From DAOTYH01 sp034435015 (GTDB lineage Bacteria > Chloroflexota > Anaerolineae > Aggregatilineales > UBA3940): a DNA stretch of 31,783 nucleotides. The translations under genes and the position numbers were made by a program. The stretch's first letter is position 1, and each line of letters starts with the position of its first letter. The stretch lies in contig DAOTYH010000036.1 of NCBI GenBank assembly GCA_034435015.1, forward strand, positions 1 to 31,783. The letters run 5' to 3'. The notes under the pieces are model-generated. The model worked only from the letters and a program-made list of their open reading frames with translations. It was not told the origin of the DNA and ran no database searches. Shown in pieces: positions 24,138-31,613 of the stretch.

Positions 24138-24226
24138 GGAGACAAGATAACGCTCATCGCTGTCTCCTCCTTTGGCGAAGGCCCCCGCCGGGTTTCCCCC
24201 TCACACCCGGCGGGAGCTTGTTTTAT
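24138..24226 (+). ncRNA. Candidate structured small RNA or transcription attenuator
   Basis: The 302-base gap 24020-24321 contains three hairpins in a row on the plus strand. Hairpin 1 is GGAGACA (24138-24144) with TGTCTCC (24161-24167); hairpin 2 is CCTT (24169-24172) with AAGG (24178-24181); hairpin 3 is a 10-bp GC-rich terminator stem at 24184-24214 followed by a T-rich tail. A possible promoter lies just ahead: TTGTCG (24104-24109), 18 bases, TATACC (24128-24133). No plus-strand protein gene ends here, so the terminator has no coding gene to serve. The segment between hairpins 1 and 2 contains CCTCCTTT, the anti-Shine-Dalgarno sequence of 16S rRNA. It could be a free RNA, or a leader controlling the LysM gene starting at 24322. 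No known RNA family was recognised. Confidence 0.4.
24184..24226 (+). terminator. Strong intrinsic terminator in the 24.1-24.3 kb gap
   Basis: CCCGCCGGGT (24184-24193) pairs perfectly with ACCCGGCGGG (24205-24214) over 10 bp, with an 11-base C-rich loop, then AGCTTGTTTTA. The T-tract is on the plus side, so it stops plus-strand transcripts. The nearest plus gene upstream, gltX, ends 1.4 kb away. Confidence 0.7.
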
Positions 24227-24321
24227 ACCTCAGCAACGTGTGCCGCACGCCCTCGTCTTTGTCTTGATAGACAGGAAGCGTTATTATTCACCCCTGTAAG
24301 CTAGCAAACAAAGGACGACCC

Positions 24322-25767
24322 ATGAAGTCACTAAAGAGCATCATTATTGCCGTGACAACAGTGGCCTTATTCGGTCTGGTATTTACGGTCACACCGACAC
24401 AAGCGGCGCCCGCCGAACAAACTAACCTGCTGACCAACCCCAGCTTTGAGGGCGGCACGTATTCCCATGCCGCCGGACAAGTGCCAAACGGCTGGTCGCC
24501 TTGGTACGATGAGGCTCGTGTGGACAACTGCCGCTACTTCCGACCCAACTATGAACTGGAGCCTCATCCTCCCCATGTCCACTCTGGGACATACGCCGCG
24601 CGTATGTGGACAGCCTACCAGGGGCATCGGGGGGGGTTATACCAGACCGTCAACGCCACGGCTGGGACAAATTACCGCTTCACGATTTACGGCTTTGCAT
24701 GGTCAACCGATAATCCGCAGGTGGATACCCCCTCGACTTCCACTTCCGCAATGGCAGTAGGCATTGACCCTACCGGCGGGACAAACCCGTGGGCTTCCAC
24801 TGTCATTTGGTCTGCCGACGCCACCGTCATGGACAGGTATCAGCTCTTCTCGGTGGAAGCTGTTGCGCAGGGGAATAAGATCACCGTCTTCACCCGCAAC
24901 AACCCAACCTGGTGTGTAGCCCGCAACGATGCCTTTTGGGATGATGCTACGCTGACCGCGACCGGCCAGACCGGCCAGCCTACTCCTATGCCCGGCCAAA
25001 CCGCACAGCCGCCAAGCCAGCCCACTCAGCCCCCCTCCAGCGGGGTGGCCGCCGGCTCGATCATTCCCTCCACACCTAACGCGGATGGTTCAATTGTCCA
25101 CATTGTCAGCGCAGGGGAAACATTGATCGGGATCGCCGTGACCTACAACGTCACATTGGACGAGATCCGTCAGCTCAACAACCTGACATCAGACGTGATC
25201 ATCGTGGGACAGCGCCTGCTCATCCGACCGCCGCAAGCAACCGCCACGCCTGTGCCGCCAATCCCCACACCAACGCCGGAGGGAGGAGCACAACCTGCCC
25301 CTACCGTGCCGCCACAGGGCAACGGCACAATCTGTGTGTTGAGCTATCAGGACGCCAATGCCAACGGCTTCCGTGAGGCGGGCGAGCTGGGCGTAGCTGG
25401 TATCACCTTCACCGTCAGCAACGAGACACAGGTCGTTTCAACCTTTACCACAGACGGGTCTATTGAGCCGCACTGCTTTGCCGATCTCACACCGGGAACA
25501 TACATTGTCACATGGGTTGGGGACGCCTACCTCCCCACAACCGATCAGAGCTGGGCTATCAGCCTTGAGGCAGGGGCAACCGTCAGCCATGAGTTTGGGG
25601 CACAGCCCATCGGGGCATCCGCTCAGAGCACAGGAGGGAGCGCGGGAACCGGCGGGGGTATGCCCACGTGGCTCATTGCGTTACTCGGCTCGCTGGGAGC
25701 GATCCTGTTGGTAGGCGGCCTGGGTGTGGCGGCTTATTTCCTGATACTCCAACGCAGGCAGATTTAG
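24322..25767 (+). CDS. Secreted, membrane-anchored LysM surface protein with galactose-binding-like and SdrD-like domains
   Basis: A 481-residue exported protein. A signal peptide ends near TQA-AP (28/29). Residues about 35-213 form a carbohydrate-binding-like beta domain (NLLTNPSFEGG, NGWSPWYD). A Pro/Thr/Gln linker leads to a LysM domain (258-303, VHIVSAGETLIGIAVTYNV then LNNL and VGQRLLIRP), which binds N-acetylglucosamine polymers such as peptidoglycan. A second Thr/Pro linker leads to an SdrD B-like domain (about 336-426, YQDANANGFREAGELGVAG). A C-terminal helix (449-475) followed by QRRQ anchors it. AAAGGA lies seven bases before the ATG. It probably binds wall or matrix glycan at the surface. 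Confidence 0.87.
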   Translation: MKSLKSIIIAVTTVALFGLVFTVTPTQAAPAEQTNLLTNPSFEGGTYSHAAGQVPNGWSPWYDEARVDNCRYFRPNYELEPHPPHVHSGTYAARMWTAYQGHRGGLYQTVNATAGTNYRFTIYGFAWSTDNPQVDTPSTSTSAMAVGIDPTGGTNPWASTVIWSADATVMDRYQLFSVEAVAQGNKITVFTRNNPTWCVARNDAFWDDATLTATGQTGQPTPMPGQTAQPPSQPTQPPSSGVAAGSIIPSTPNADGSIVHIVSAGETLIGIAVTYNVTLDEIRQLNNLTSDVIIVGQRLLIRPPQATATPVPPIPTPTPEGGAQPAPTVPPQGNGTICVLSYQDANANGFREAGELGVAGITFTVSNETQVVSTFTTDGSIEPHCFADLTPGTYIVTWVGDAYLPTTDQSWAISLEAGATVSHEFGAQPIGASAQSTGGSAGTGGGMPTWLIALLGSLGAILLVGGLGVAAYFLILQRRQI

Positions 25768-25786
25768 AGGTCAGCCCGCAAGACCC

Positions 25787-25830
25787 AAAAGGCATGACCA
25801 GAAGAACAGGATGGTCATGCCTTTTGTTTT
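25787..25830. terminator. Strong bidirectional terminator between convergent genes
   Basis: AAAAGGCATGACCA (25787-25800) pairs perfectly with TGGTCATGCCTTTT (25812-25825) over 14 bp with an 11-base loop, followed by GTTTT. The A-run on the left gives a U-run for minus transcripts. It serves the LysM gene and the MFS gene, which converge here. Confidence 0.88.
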
Positions 25831-25858
25831 CTACCGCCACGGCAGGCAGGAGACTGAC

Positions 25859-27196
25859 TCAGCGGGTCGTCACGGTCTTTGCCTCAGAGGATCGAGCGGA
25901 CACAGGCGGCCCTTCGGCATGATGGAAGAAGGCCCACGTGACCGCAATGGCAACCATATACAGAAACGAGGTGGTCAGGAAGACCGGCACAAAGCCGAAT
26001 TCGCCGTAAGTAGTCTGAAACCAGCCGCTTAGATAAGGGCTGAAAGCCCACCCGAATTGGAATGAGACGCTGTTCAAGCCGGCGGCAAGAGCCTGCAAGC
26101 CGGGCTGGACACTTTCAAGGATGAATGTTTGATAGACCGGGCCGCTGAGGTTCATCAAAGCCAGACGGAACAAATAGGCTACAGCGGCAATAGCAAACCA
26201 AAGCGGAAGGTTAGCCCTGCCCCCCGGTACGATCCACGCCGCCAGCCCTAACGTCAACAGGAAAGGCACAGAGAGAGCCTGTGTGACCACAACCGTGTTG
26301 ATCTTGCCCAGACGATCAGCGATTGGCGGCGCCAGAAATTGGGCAACAGCCATGGTCAGCGCGCCCATTGCAAATAGAGTGCCGATGGTTGAGTCACTGC
26401 GACCGAATACATGCCGGTAATACACATTCATAAAAGGCATCATCAGGCCTGCCCCCAGCCCGATGATGAAGTTGGGCGTCAAAAGCTTGATGAGCTTTCC
26501 CGCATGTTGCTGGAGTTGAGACCAAGGCATCTCAACCTTGCGGACGGCATCGGCGGCTGTCGGACGGATCAACAAGAGAGGGCCTATCGCCAGCATAGAT
26601 ACGATAACCATGCTCCCCAGTGCCAACTGATAGGCCAGCGTATCGGTTGGCATGGCGCCGACTATTCCACCCAACCATGTAGGCAGAAATCCCCCTAGCA
26701 TGTTGCCCACAAACTCAGCCGTGGTCATCATGCCAAAATTGAAGCTGAAGACATACTGACGCTCATCTGGTGAGGTGTTGTCCATCAGGAAGGGAGCTAC
26801 TGTCACCTGACGGGCGCTCATCGCCAGCCCGGCGATGACATTAAACAGAATCAGGAATGGCCGGTAGGGTAACAGCACGAAACCAACAAAGGCCAGCGTG
26901 CTGATCAGGCCGGTGATAACCATAATGTGTTTATGAGAAAAACGATTTGCCAGATAGGCCGCCGGAATGGCCATCATCAGCGAGGCCAGCGATGACATGC
27001 TGGTCAGCAGTCCAAGGAACTGCTCATCGTACCCCCCAAGGCTGAGCACGTAGAAGTTGAACAGGAGACGGAATACGCCAAATGTCAGGCCGGTCAGGCC
27101 GCTGTACAGCAACACTTTTCTGGCGTTAGGAGTGAACAGCTTCAGCTTTTGCGCATAGACGCGAAGGCCGCTCTGTGTGCGATCAAGCCGCGCCAT
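25859..27196 (-). CDS. MFS transporter
   Basis: A 445-residue membrane protein with about 12 hydrophobic helices in two halves, split near residue 215 by a charged loop (RPTAADAVRKVEMPWSQLQQ). A loop after helix 2-3 reads AAYLANRFSHKHIM, resembling the MFS motif with acidic/basic residues, and the matching loop in the second half reads APPIADRLGKINTVV. No substrate can be assigned; the sequence resembles drug/sugar-type MFS proteins only in general. It lies 142 bases downstream of the molybdenum hydroxylase genes in the same direction, so import of their substrate or export of their product is possible but unproven. AGAAAGG stands rather far (14 bases) before the ATG. Confidence 0.82.
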   Translation of the reverse strand: MARLDRTQSGLRVYAQKLKLFTPNARKVLLYSGLTGLTFGVFRLLFNFYVLSLGGYDEQFLGLLTSMSSLASLMMAIPAAYLANRFSHKHIMVITGLISTLAFVGFVLLPYRPFLILFNVIAGLAMSARQVTVAPFLMDNTSPDERQYVFSFNFGMMTTAEFVGNMLGGFLPTWLGGIVGAMPTDTLAYQLALGSMVIVSMLAIGPLLLIRPTAADAVRKVEMPWSQLQQHAGKLIKLLTPNFIIGLGAGLMMPFMNVYYRHVFGRSDSTIGTLFAMGALTMAVAQFLAPPIADRLGKINTVVVTQALSVPFLLTLGLAAWIVPGGRANLPLWFAIAAVAYLFRLALMNLSGPVYQTFILESVQPGLQALAAGLNSVSFQFGWAFSPYLSGWFQTTYGEFGFVPVFLTTSFLYMVAIAVTWAFFHHAEGPPVSARSSEAKTVTTR

Positions 27197-27338
27197 GTTG
27201 TTTCAGAACACCTTTCTCTCGTCATAGGGTGGACAGACAAAGGACGAGCGGGGGCAAGTATAACGCTGGTCAACTGCACGGGACCAGATACCCGCCCTGT
27301 TGCAAGGGAAATGTTATACAGGGAGGAATCTACCACGC

Positions 27339-30134
27339 TCAGCGCACGTCATGCCATGTCGTGGAGACTTCCTTTGTGCCATACTTAATGGCACGCAACA
27401 GGGCATCCTGATCAACCGGCACACTGTAGATGCGCACCCCTGTTGCATGGGCAATGGCGTTGCAGATGGCAGGCATGGTAGCAATGGAAGGCAGTTCACC
27501 TACTCCTTTAGCGCCATAGGGGCCTTCCGCAGTAGGATGCTCAACAAGGTAAGAGACGATCTCAGGCGCATGAACAATGCTGGGCATCTTGTAACGAGCC
27601 AGCAGGGTAGACCACGGAACACCATTCTCAACGATGTACTCCTCGGTCAGGCAGTTGCCCAGCGCCATGACAATACCGCCCTCAATCTGCCCCTGCACTG
27701 ACAAAGGATTAATGGCACGGCCCATGTCGGTAGCGGAAATAACCTTGAGAACACGGACTCCTCCCGTGTCAAGGTCAACCGATACAAGAGCCGCCTGCGC
27801 GGCATAGGAGAAGGCGACATGCATATCACCGCCTGTGCCCAGCGGTTTGGTCTCAGGCGCCCAGTATTCATGCAGGACTTTAGAGGCAAGTCCCTGTTCG
27901 TGCATCCATCCGACTACCTCGCCCAGCGGCACTGACTGACCATCATAACGTAAGAGACCCTCTTCGAAACGTATCTTGTCAGGGGAGACGTTCTGATGTT
28001 CAGCCGCAACAGAACGGAGAGCCTCCCGCAATGTGCTGGCCGCCAGACGCGCGGCGTTGCCGGTCACAAAGGTCTGGCGTGAGGCAGTCGTAGGGCCTGC
28101 GTCGGGTGTTCGATCCGTATCTGGCATAACAACACGCACGGACTCATAGGGCAGGCCCAACTCCTCTGCCGCACACTGGGCAACAACCATGCCCAATCCC
28201 TGCCCCAGGTCGGCGGCGGCGGTGCGTACCTCCACCGTGCCGTCTTCAAATGCTTCGATCTCAACACCTGATCGGTCAGGAGCACCTCCGCCCAGACCCG
28301 TGTTCTTGTAGGCACAGGCAATCCCCCAGCCATAGGCCTTCCGGCCTTCACGCCAGCCCCAGCGAAGAATCTCTGCACCAGCACGCACCTTCTCAATAGC
28401 CTCGACCAGCCCCACGCTCTGCCGCAATGTCTGGCCGGTGGCAGTCACAGAGCCTACCCGTTGGGCATTTTTCAAGCGTATCTCAAAGGGATCGAGACCC
28501 AGCTCGGCGGCCAGAATATCCATCGTGCTCTCGACAGCGAAGGCAGACTGTGTGACCCCAAAGCCCCGGAATGCCCCTGCCGGAGGGTTGTTGGTGTACA
28601 TGACATAGCAGTCAATCCGTACATGGGGAGCAACATAGGGACCGGTGGCATGGGTAGCGGCACGGGTCATTACCTTATCGCTGAGTGAAGCATAGGCCCC
28701 GCCGTCACCATAAATCTCAGCTTGAATAGCGGTCAGCGTTCCATCACGTTTCGCCCCCAGCCTGATCGTGATAATCGTGGCATGACGCTTAGGATGGAAC
28801 AACAGGGACTCCTGACGGGAGTACAACATCTTGACGGGCCGGCCCGTCTTCTGGGCAAGTAAAGCAACATGAGCCTGCCCGGCTAAGTCCTCCTTGCCGC
28901 CGAATCCGCCGCCGATCAGGGTCCCCCGCACACGCACTTGATCATCAGGCACACCCAGAATACGGGCTATCTGATGACGATCCTGATAGGGAATCTGCGA
29001 GCCGACATAGACTGTGAGTTTGCTGTGTTCGTGATCGTAACCTGCCGGCACAGCAACTGCGCACTCTGGCTCCAGAAAGGCATGTTCGACAATGGGCGTC
29101 CGATAAGTGCGTTCAATGACTACATCAGCCTCACTCAGCCCCTGCTCGACAGCGCCATACTGCACCTGTATGTGTTTGAGCAGGTTGCCGCCCTTCCATT
29201 CCTCATGCACAATCGGCGAATCGGGCTGGTGCGCGGCCACCGGATCGGTGACAGGGGGAAGCGGCTCATACTCTACCTTGATCAACTTGAGGGCCTCAGC
29301 GGCGATCTCCGGGGTGTCAGCGGCCACAATGGCCACCGGGTCACCCATATAACGGACCTTCTCTTCCGCCAGACAGGGCCAGTCATCATAGACCAGCCCG
29401 TGGATATTCTCGCCGGGAATATCCTTATACGTCAGCACTGCCCGGACACCTGCAAGAGCCTGAGCGGCGGCAGTGTCAATGTTCAGGATGCGTGCATGAG
29501 GGTACTCACTACGAAGCGTGCGGGCATACAACATCCCCGGAAAGGTATAGTCATCTGCAAAGCGGGCGTGCCCTGTCACTCTCTCCACATCACCAGGGCG
29601 CGGAACGGCATGACCGATCACCCGAAGCGGCTCAACCGTCTCAGGAAGGGAAGGGGGCAGAGGCCCCTCTCCACGCAACTCGCTGGCCGCCGACTGGATG
29701 GCTCGTATGACGCTGGCATAACCAGTACAGCGGCAAAGCGTATCTTTCAGCGCGTGTTTGATGTCCTGCTCGGATGGATTCGGGGTGTGATCCAAGAGGG
29801 CTTTGGCCGTCATGATCAGGCCGGGGGTACAGAAGCCGCACTGCACAGCTCTATGCTCGATGAAAGCTCTCTGAAGAGGATGCAGGTTGCCGTCCTGTGC
29901 GAGGCCTTCAATGGTCAGAACCTCAGCACCCTGTGCCTTGAACAAAGGGTAGATACACGAATCAACCGGCAGGCCGTTGACCAGCACTGTACAGATGCCG
30001 CATTCAGCCTCCTCACAGCCAATCTTAGTGCCTGTCAGGCCCAGATCAAGGCGCAGGAATTGCGCCAGCGTGCGTGACTCAGGGACGTCCATTTCATAGG
30101 GCCGACCGTTGACCGTGATGTTGATCTTACTCAC
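27339..30134 (-). CDS. Fused FeS-molybdenum hydroxylase (xanthine dehydrogenase/CoxS-CoxL type)
   Basis: A single chain of about 931 residues joins two subunits that are often separate. Residues 1-150 are the small subunit with two 2Fe-2S clusters: Cys40/45/48/60 and Cys99/102/134/136. From about 170 on is the molybdopterin subunit, with LIGGGFGGKE, AGAFRGFG, DLGQGLGMVVAQ and KGVGELPS, in which Glu880 is the predicted catalytic base. The AFRGFG motif is of the xanthine dehydrogenase kind, and the CO-dehydrogenase signature AYxCSFR is absent. Substrate may be a purine, another N-heterocycle or an aldehyde. The start is GTG 30134, with GGAGG six bases upstream; an ATG at 30140 abuts that GGAGG and is too close. 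It overlaps the FAD gene by 8 bases, so the two form one unit. Confidence 0.88.
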   Translation of the reverse strand: MSKINITVNGRPYEMDVPESRTLAQFLRLDLGLTGTKIGCEEAECGICTVLVNGLPVDSCIYPLFKAQGAEVLTIEGLAQDGNLHPLQRAFIEHRAVQCGFCTPGLIMTAKALLDHTPNPSEQDIKHALKDTLCRCTGYASVIRAIQSAASELRGEGPLPPSLPETVEPLRVIGHAVPRPGDVERVTGHARFADDYTFPGMLYARTLRSEYPHARILNIDTAAAQALAGVRAVLTYKDIPGENIHGLVYDDWPCLAEEKVRYMGDPVAIVAADTPEIAAEALKLIKVEYEPLPPVTDPVAAHQPDSPIVHEEWKGGNLLKHIQVQYGAVEQGLSEADVVIERTYRTPIVEHAFLEPECAVAVPAGYDHEHSKLTVYVGSQIPYQDRHQIARILGVPDDQVRVRGTLIGGGFGGKEDLAGQAHVALLAQKTGRPVKMLYSRQESLLFHPKRHATIITIRLGAKRDGTLTAIQAEIYGDGGAYASLSDKVMTRAATHATGPYVAPHVRIDCYVMYTNNPPAGAFRGFGVTQSAFAVESTMDILAAELGLDPFEIRLKNAQRVGSVTATGQTLRQSVGLVEAIEKVRAGAEILRWGWREGRKAYGWGIACAYKNTGLGGGAPDRSGVEIEAFEDGTVEVRTAAADLGQGLGMVVAQCAAEELGLPYESVRVVMPDTDRTPDAGPTTASRQTFVTGNAARLAASTLREALRSVAAEHQNVSPDKIRFEEGLLRYDGQSVPLGEVVGWMHEQGLASKVLHEYWAPETKPLGTGGDMHVAFSYAAQAALVSVDLDTGGVRVLKVISATDMGRAINPLSVQGQIEGGIVMALGNCLTEEYIVENGVPWSTLLARYKMPSIVHAPEIVSYLVEHPTAEGPYGAKGVGELPSIATMPAICNAIAHATGVRIYSVPVDQDALLRAIKYGTKEVSTTWHDVR

Positions 30135-31038
30135 TGGCATCCTCCAAAGTAACCTCACCTGAACGGGCACGTTGAACCGCTAGAGGAATCGTTCGCCTTA
30201 ACAAGACCTCGATCATTCCGACACGGTATTCAGCCGTGGCACGATACTTGCTGGCACGCGGATGCAGCCGGTCACGGGCAACCCTTACAGCCCTGTCCAG
30301 CAGTTCCTCTTCGAAGCACCCGCCGCGCAATACCTCCTCAACCTCAAAGGCACGAGCGGGGCGGGGGGCAATCGGGCCAATGCAGATGCGCACATCCTCC
30401 AATGTACTTCTGTCTGATCCCAGGCGAACCCAAACAGCACAGGCCATAATGGGCAGAGCGACGCCCTGCGGACGCATAATGCGCTTGAAGGCAGTCCCTT
30501 CAAGCGCATCGCATGGCCGGAATCGGAAGGCCAGTAACAGGTCACAGGTTGGGTCAATGAGCGACTCGCCAGGGCCGGTGAAAAGATGAGGTAACGCAAC
30601 CCACCGGCGTTCACCTCCCTGCCAGACCTCTGCCTCAGCATTCAGCACCATCAACGAGGTTGTACCATCAGCGGCAGGCAAGGCGTTGACCACATTCCCC
30701 CCCAGCGTCGCCACATTGCGGACCTGCGGCCCGCCTACCACGCCGCAACTCTCGGCCAGGCAGGTTGCTTTTTCGATCAGCAGGCTCGAAGAGGCAATCT
30801 GGGCATGAGTGACGCCAGCTCCGATGACAATCCACTCCCCTGCCTGCTCAAGCCGCCTAAGTTCAGGAATATGGGTAATATCAACCAACGCCTCAACCGC
30901 AGGGCGGTCTCCCTGCCGCATCTCAAGCAACAGGTCAGTACCGCCTGCCACCACCCGCGCGGCTCCCTGATAGTGCGCCAGCAGTCTGAGAGTTTCCTCT
31001 ACCGTGCGGGGAACGTGGTAGCGAGTCCACAGTGCCAT
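30127..31038 (-). CDS. FAD-binding subunit of the molybdenum hydroxylase (CoxM/XdhB type)
   Basis: A 303-residue protein supplying the FAD site that passes electrons from the FeS clusters to NAD or another acceptor. Motifs are VVAGGTDLLLEM (29-40) and NVATLGGNVVNALPAAD (108-124), which hold FAD phosphates and ring in the family. The C-terminal CO_deh_flav_C domain covers about 180-285. AAAGGG lies about ten bases before the ATG. The stop overlaps the start of the fused FeS/Mo gene, so subunits are made together. Gene order FAD then (FeS-Mo) differs from the single-chain FeS-FAD-Mo order of animal xanthine dehydrogenase. Confidence 0.9.
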   Translation of the reverse strand: MALWTRYHVPRTVEETLRLLAHYQGAARVVAGGTDLLLEMRQGDRPAVEALVDITHIPELRRLEQAGEWIVIGAGVTHAQIASSSLLIEKATCLAESCGVVGGPQVRNVATLGGNVVNALPAADGTTSLMVLNAEAEVWQGGERRWVALPHLFTGPGESLIDPTCDLLLAFRFRPCDALEGTAFKRIMRPQGVALPIMACAVWVRLGSDRSTLEDVRICIGPIAPRPARAFEVEEVLRGGCFEEELLDRAVRVARDRLHPRASKYRATAEYRVGMIEVLLRRTIPLAVQRARSGEVTLEDASE

Positions 31039-31100
31039 GATACCAGCCCTTTTGGTACAAGCCTACGGGCAACAGCCCCAGAGAAAAAAACAAACGGACA

Positions 31101-31277
31101 CTAGGGTGCAGACAGAAGCACCAGATGAGACTCTGACAGCTTCTTCACCTCTGAAAGAGCCGTTTTAAGACCGGAAGAAGCGGCCTTCAGCAGAGAGAAA
31201 CGCGAAGCAAAAACCTCACACACCGACCCTTCGGCTGTCAACAAGTCAAACAGGCCAGTAAGTGAGCAGTAGTCCAT
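31101..31277 (-). CDS. Possible 58-residue protein in the tatA-FAD subunit gap
   Basis: The 311-base stretch 31039-31349 has no recognised gene. The minus strand has an ATG (31277) opening 58 codons to a TAG at 31101. The product is mixed helical (for example LLKAASSGLKTALSEVKKL) with two Cys and no known motif. GAGAG sits too near the ATG to be a good ribosome site, so coding is doubtful. A 5-bp GGTGC/GCACC hairpin lies at 31105-31122, with a run of seven T on the minus strand further on (31084-31090). That could be a weak end for tatA-side transcripts, but the stem is short and the run is 14 bases away. Confidence 0.22.
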   Translation of the reverse strand: MDYCSLTGLFDLLTAEGSVCEVFASRFSLLKAASSGLKTALSEVKKLSESHLVLLSAP

Positions 31278-31349
31278 GCTCTCAATGGATTTGGTGTTCC
31301 TGCGGGGGAACCTTGTATCGGGCGAAGATAGATGACTCAGGTCAGGCTA

Positions 31350-31532
31350 TTACTCTTTTGACTTATCAGGTTCAGCGGTCTGATCCCCTTTGCCCTCGCT
31401 CAGCCCCTTGCGGAACTCGCTGATGGTTGAACCCAGCTCCCGCCCGATCTTGGACACACGCCCCACACCGAACAGGAGCAGGATGATAACCAGAATGATG
31501 ATCAGCTCTACAGGGCCAATTTGACGTAACAC
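31350..31532 (-). CDS. tatA: Sec-independent protein translocase TatA
   Basis: A 60-residue TatA/E-type protein: one hydrophobic helix right after the start (GPVELIIILVIILLLFGVG), the hinge Phe-Gly, an amphipathic helix (RVSKIGRELGSTISEFRKGL) and a charged tail (EGKGDQTAEPDKSKE). TatA rings form the pore that moves folded, often cofactor-bearing proteins across the membrane. The start is GTG 31532, with GGGGGAG seven bases upstream; an ATG at 31553 would add seven residues that precede the usual N-terminus. No tatC is in the window. The molybdenum hydroxylase next to it has no visible twin-arginine signal, so the neighbourhood may be chance. Confidence 0.88.
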   Translation of the reverse strand: MLRQIGPVELIIILVIILLLFGVGRVSKIGRELGSTISEFRKGLSEGKGDQTAEPDKSKE

Positions 31533-31570
31533 TGTATTTCTCCCCCGAAACATGAAAGGATGTTGAAACG

Positions 31571-31579
31571 ATTATAACA
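31571..31579 (-). promoter_or_regulatory. Extended -10 promoter of tatA
   Basis: On the minus strand TG-T-TATAAT (31579-31571) stands about 38 bases before the GTG start. No convincing -35 box is seen. It matches the element before the receiver-GAF gene at 6299. Confidence 0.48.
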
Positions 31580-31613
31580 CCTCTCCGACAGCCGCTACAA
31601 TATAACCTCTCAG

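Noticed and set aside
27270..27338. CCCTGTTGCAAGGG as an operator for the MFS gene
   Set aside because: It is an imperfect, isolated dyad (27296-27309) without a second copy or a linked regulator gene.
28938..30077. Long plus-strand open frame (379 codons) opposite the fused hydroxylase gene
   Set aside because: It overlies a fully motif-supported FeS/Mo gene on the other strand and has no domain or ribosome site.
31296..31311. GTTCC/GGAAC hairpin in the tatA downstream gap as a terminator
   Set aside because: The stem has 5 bp and there is no T-run on either strand next to it.
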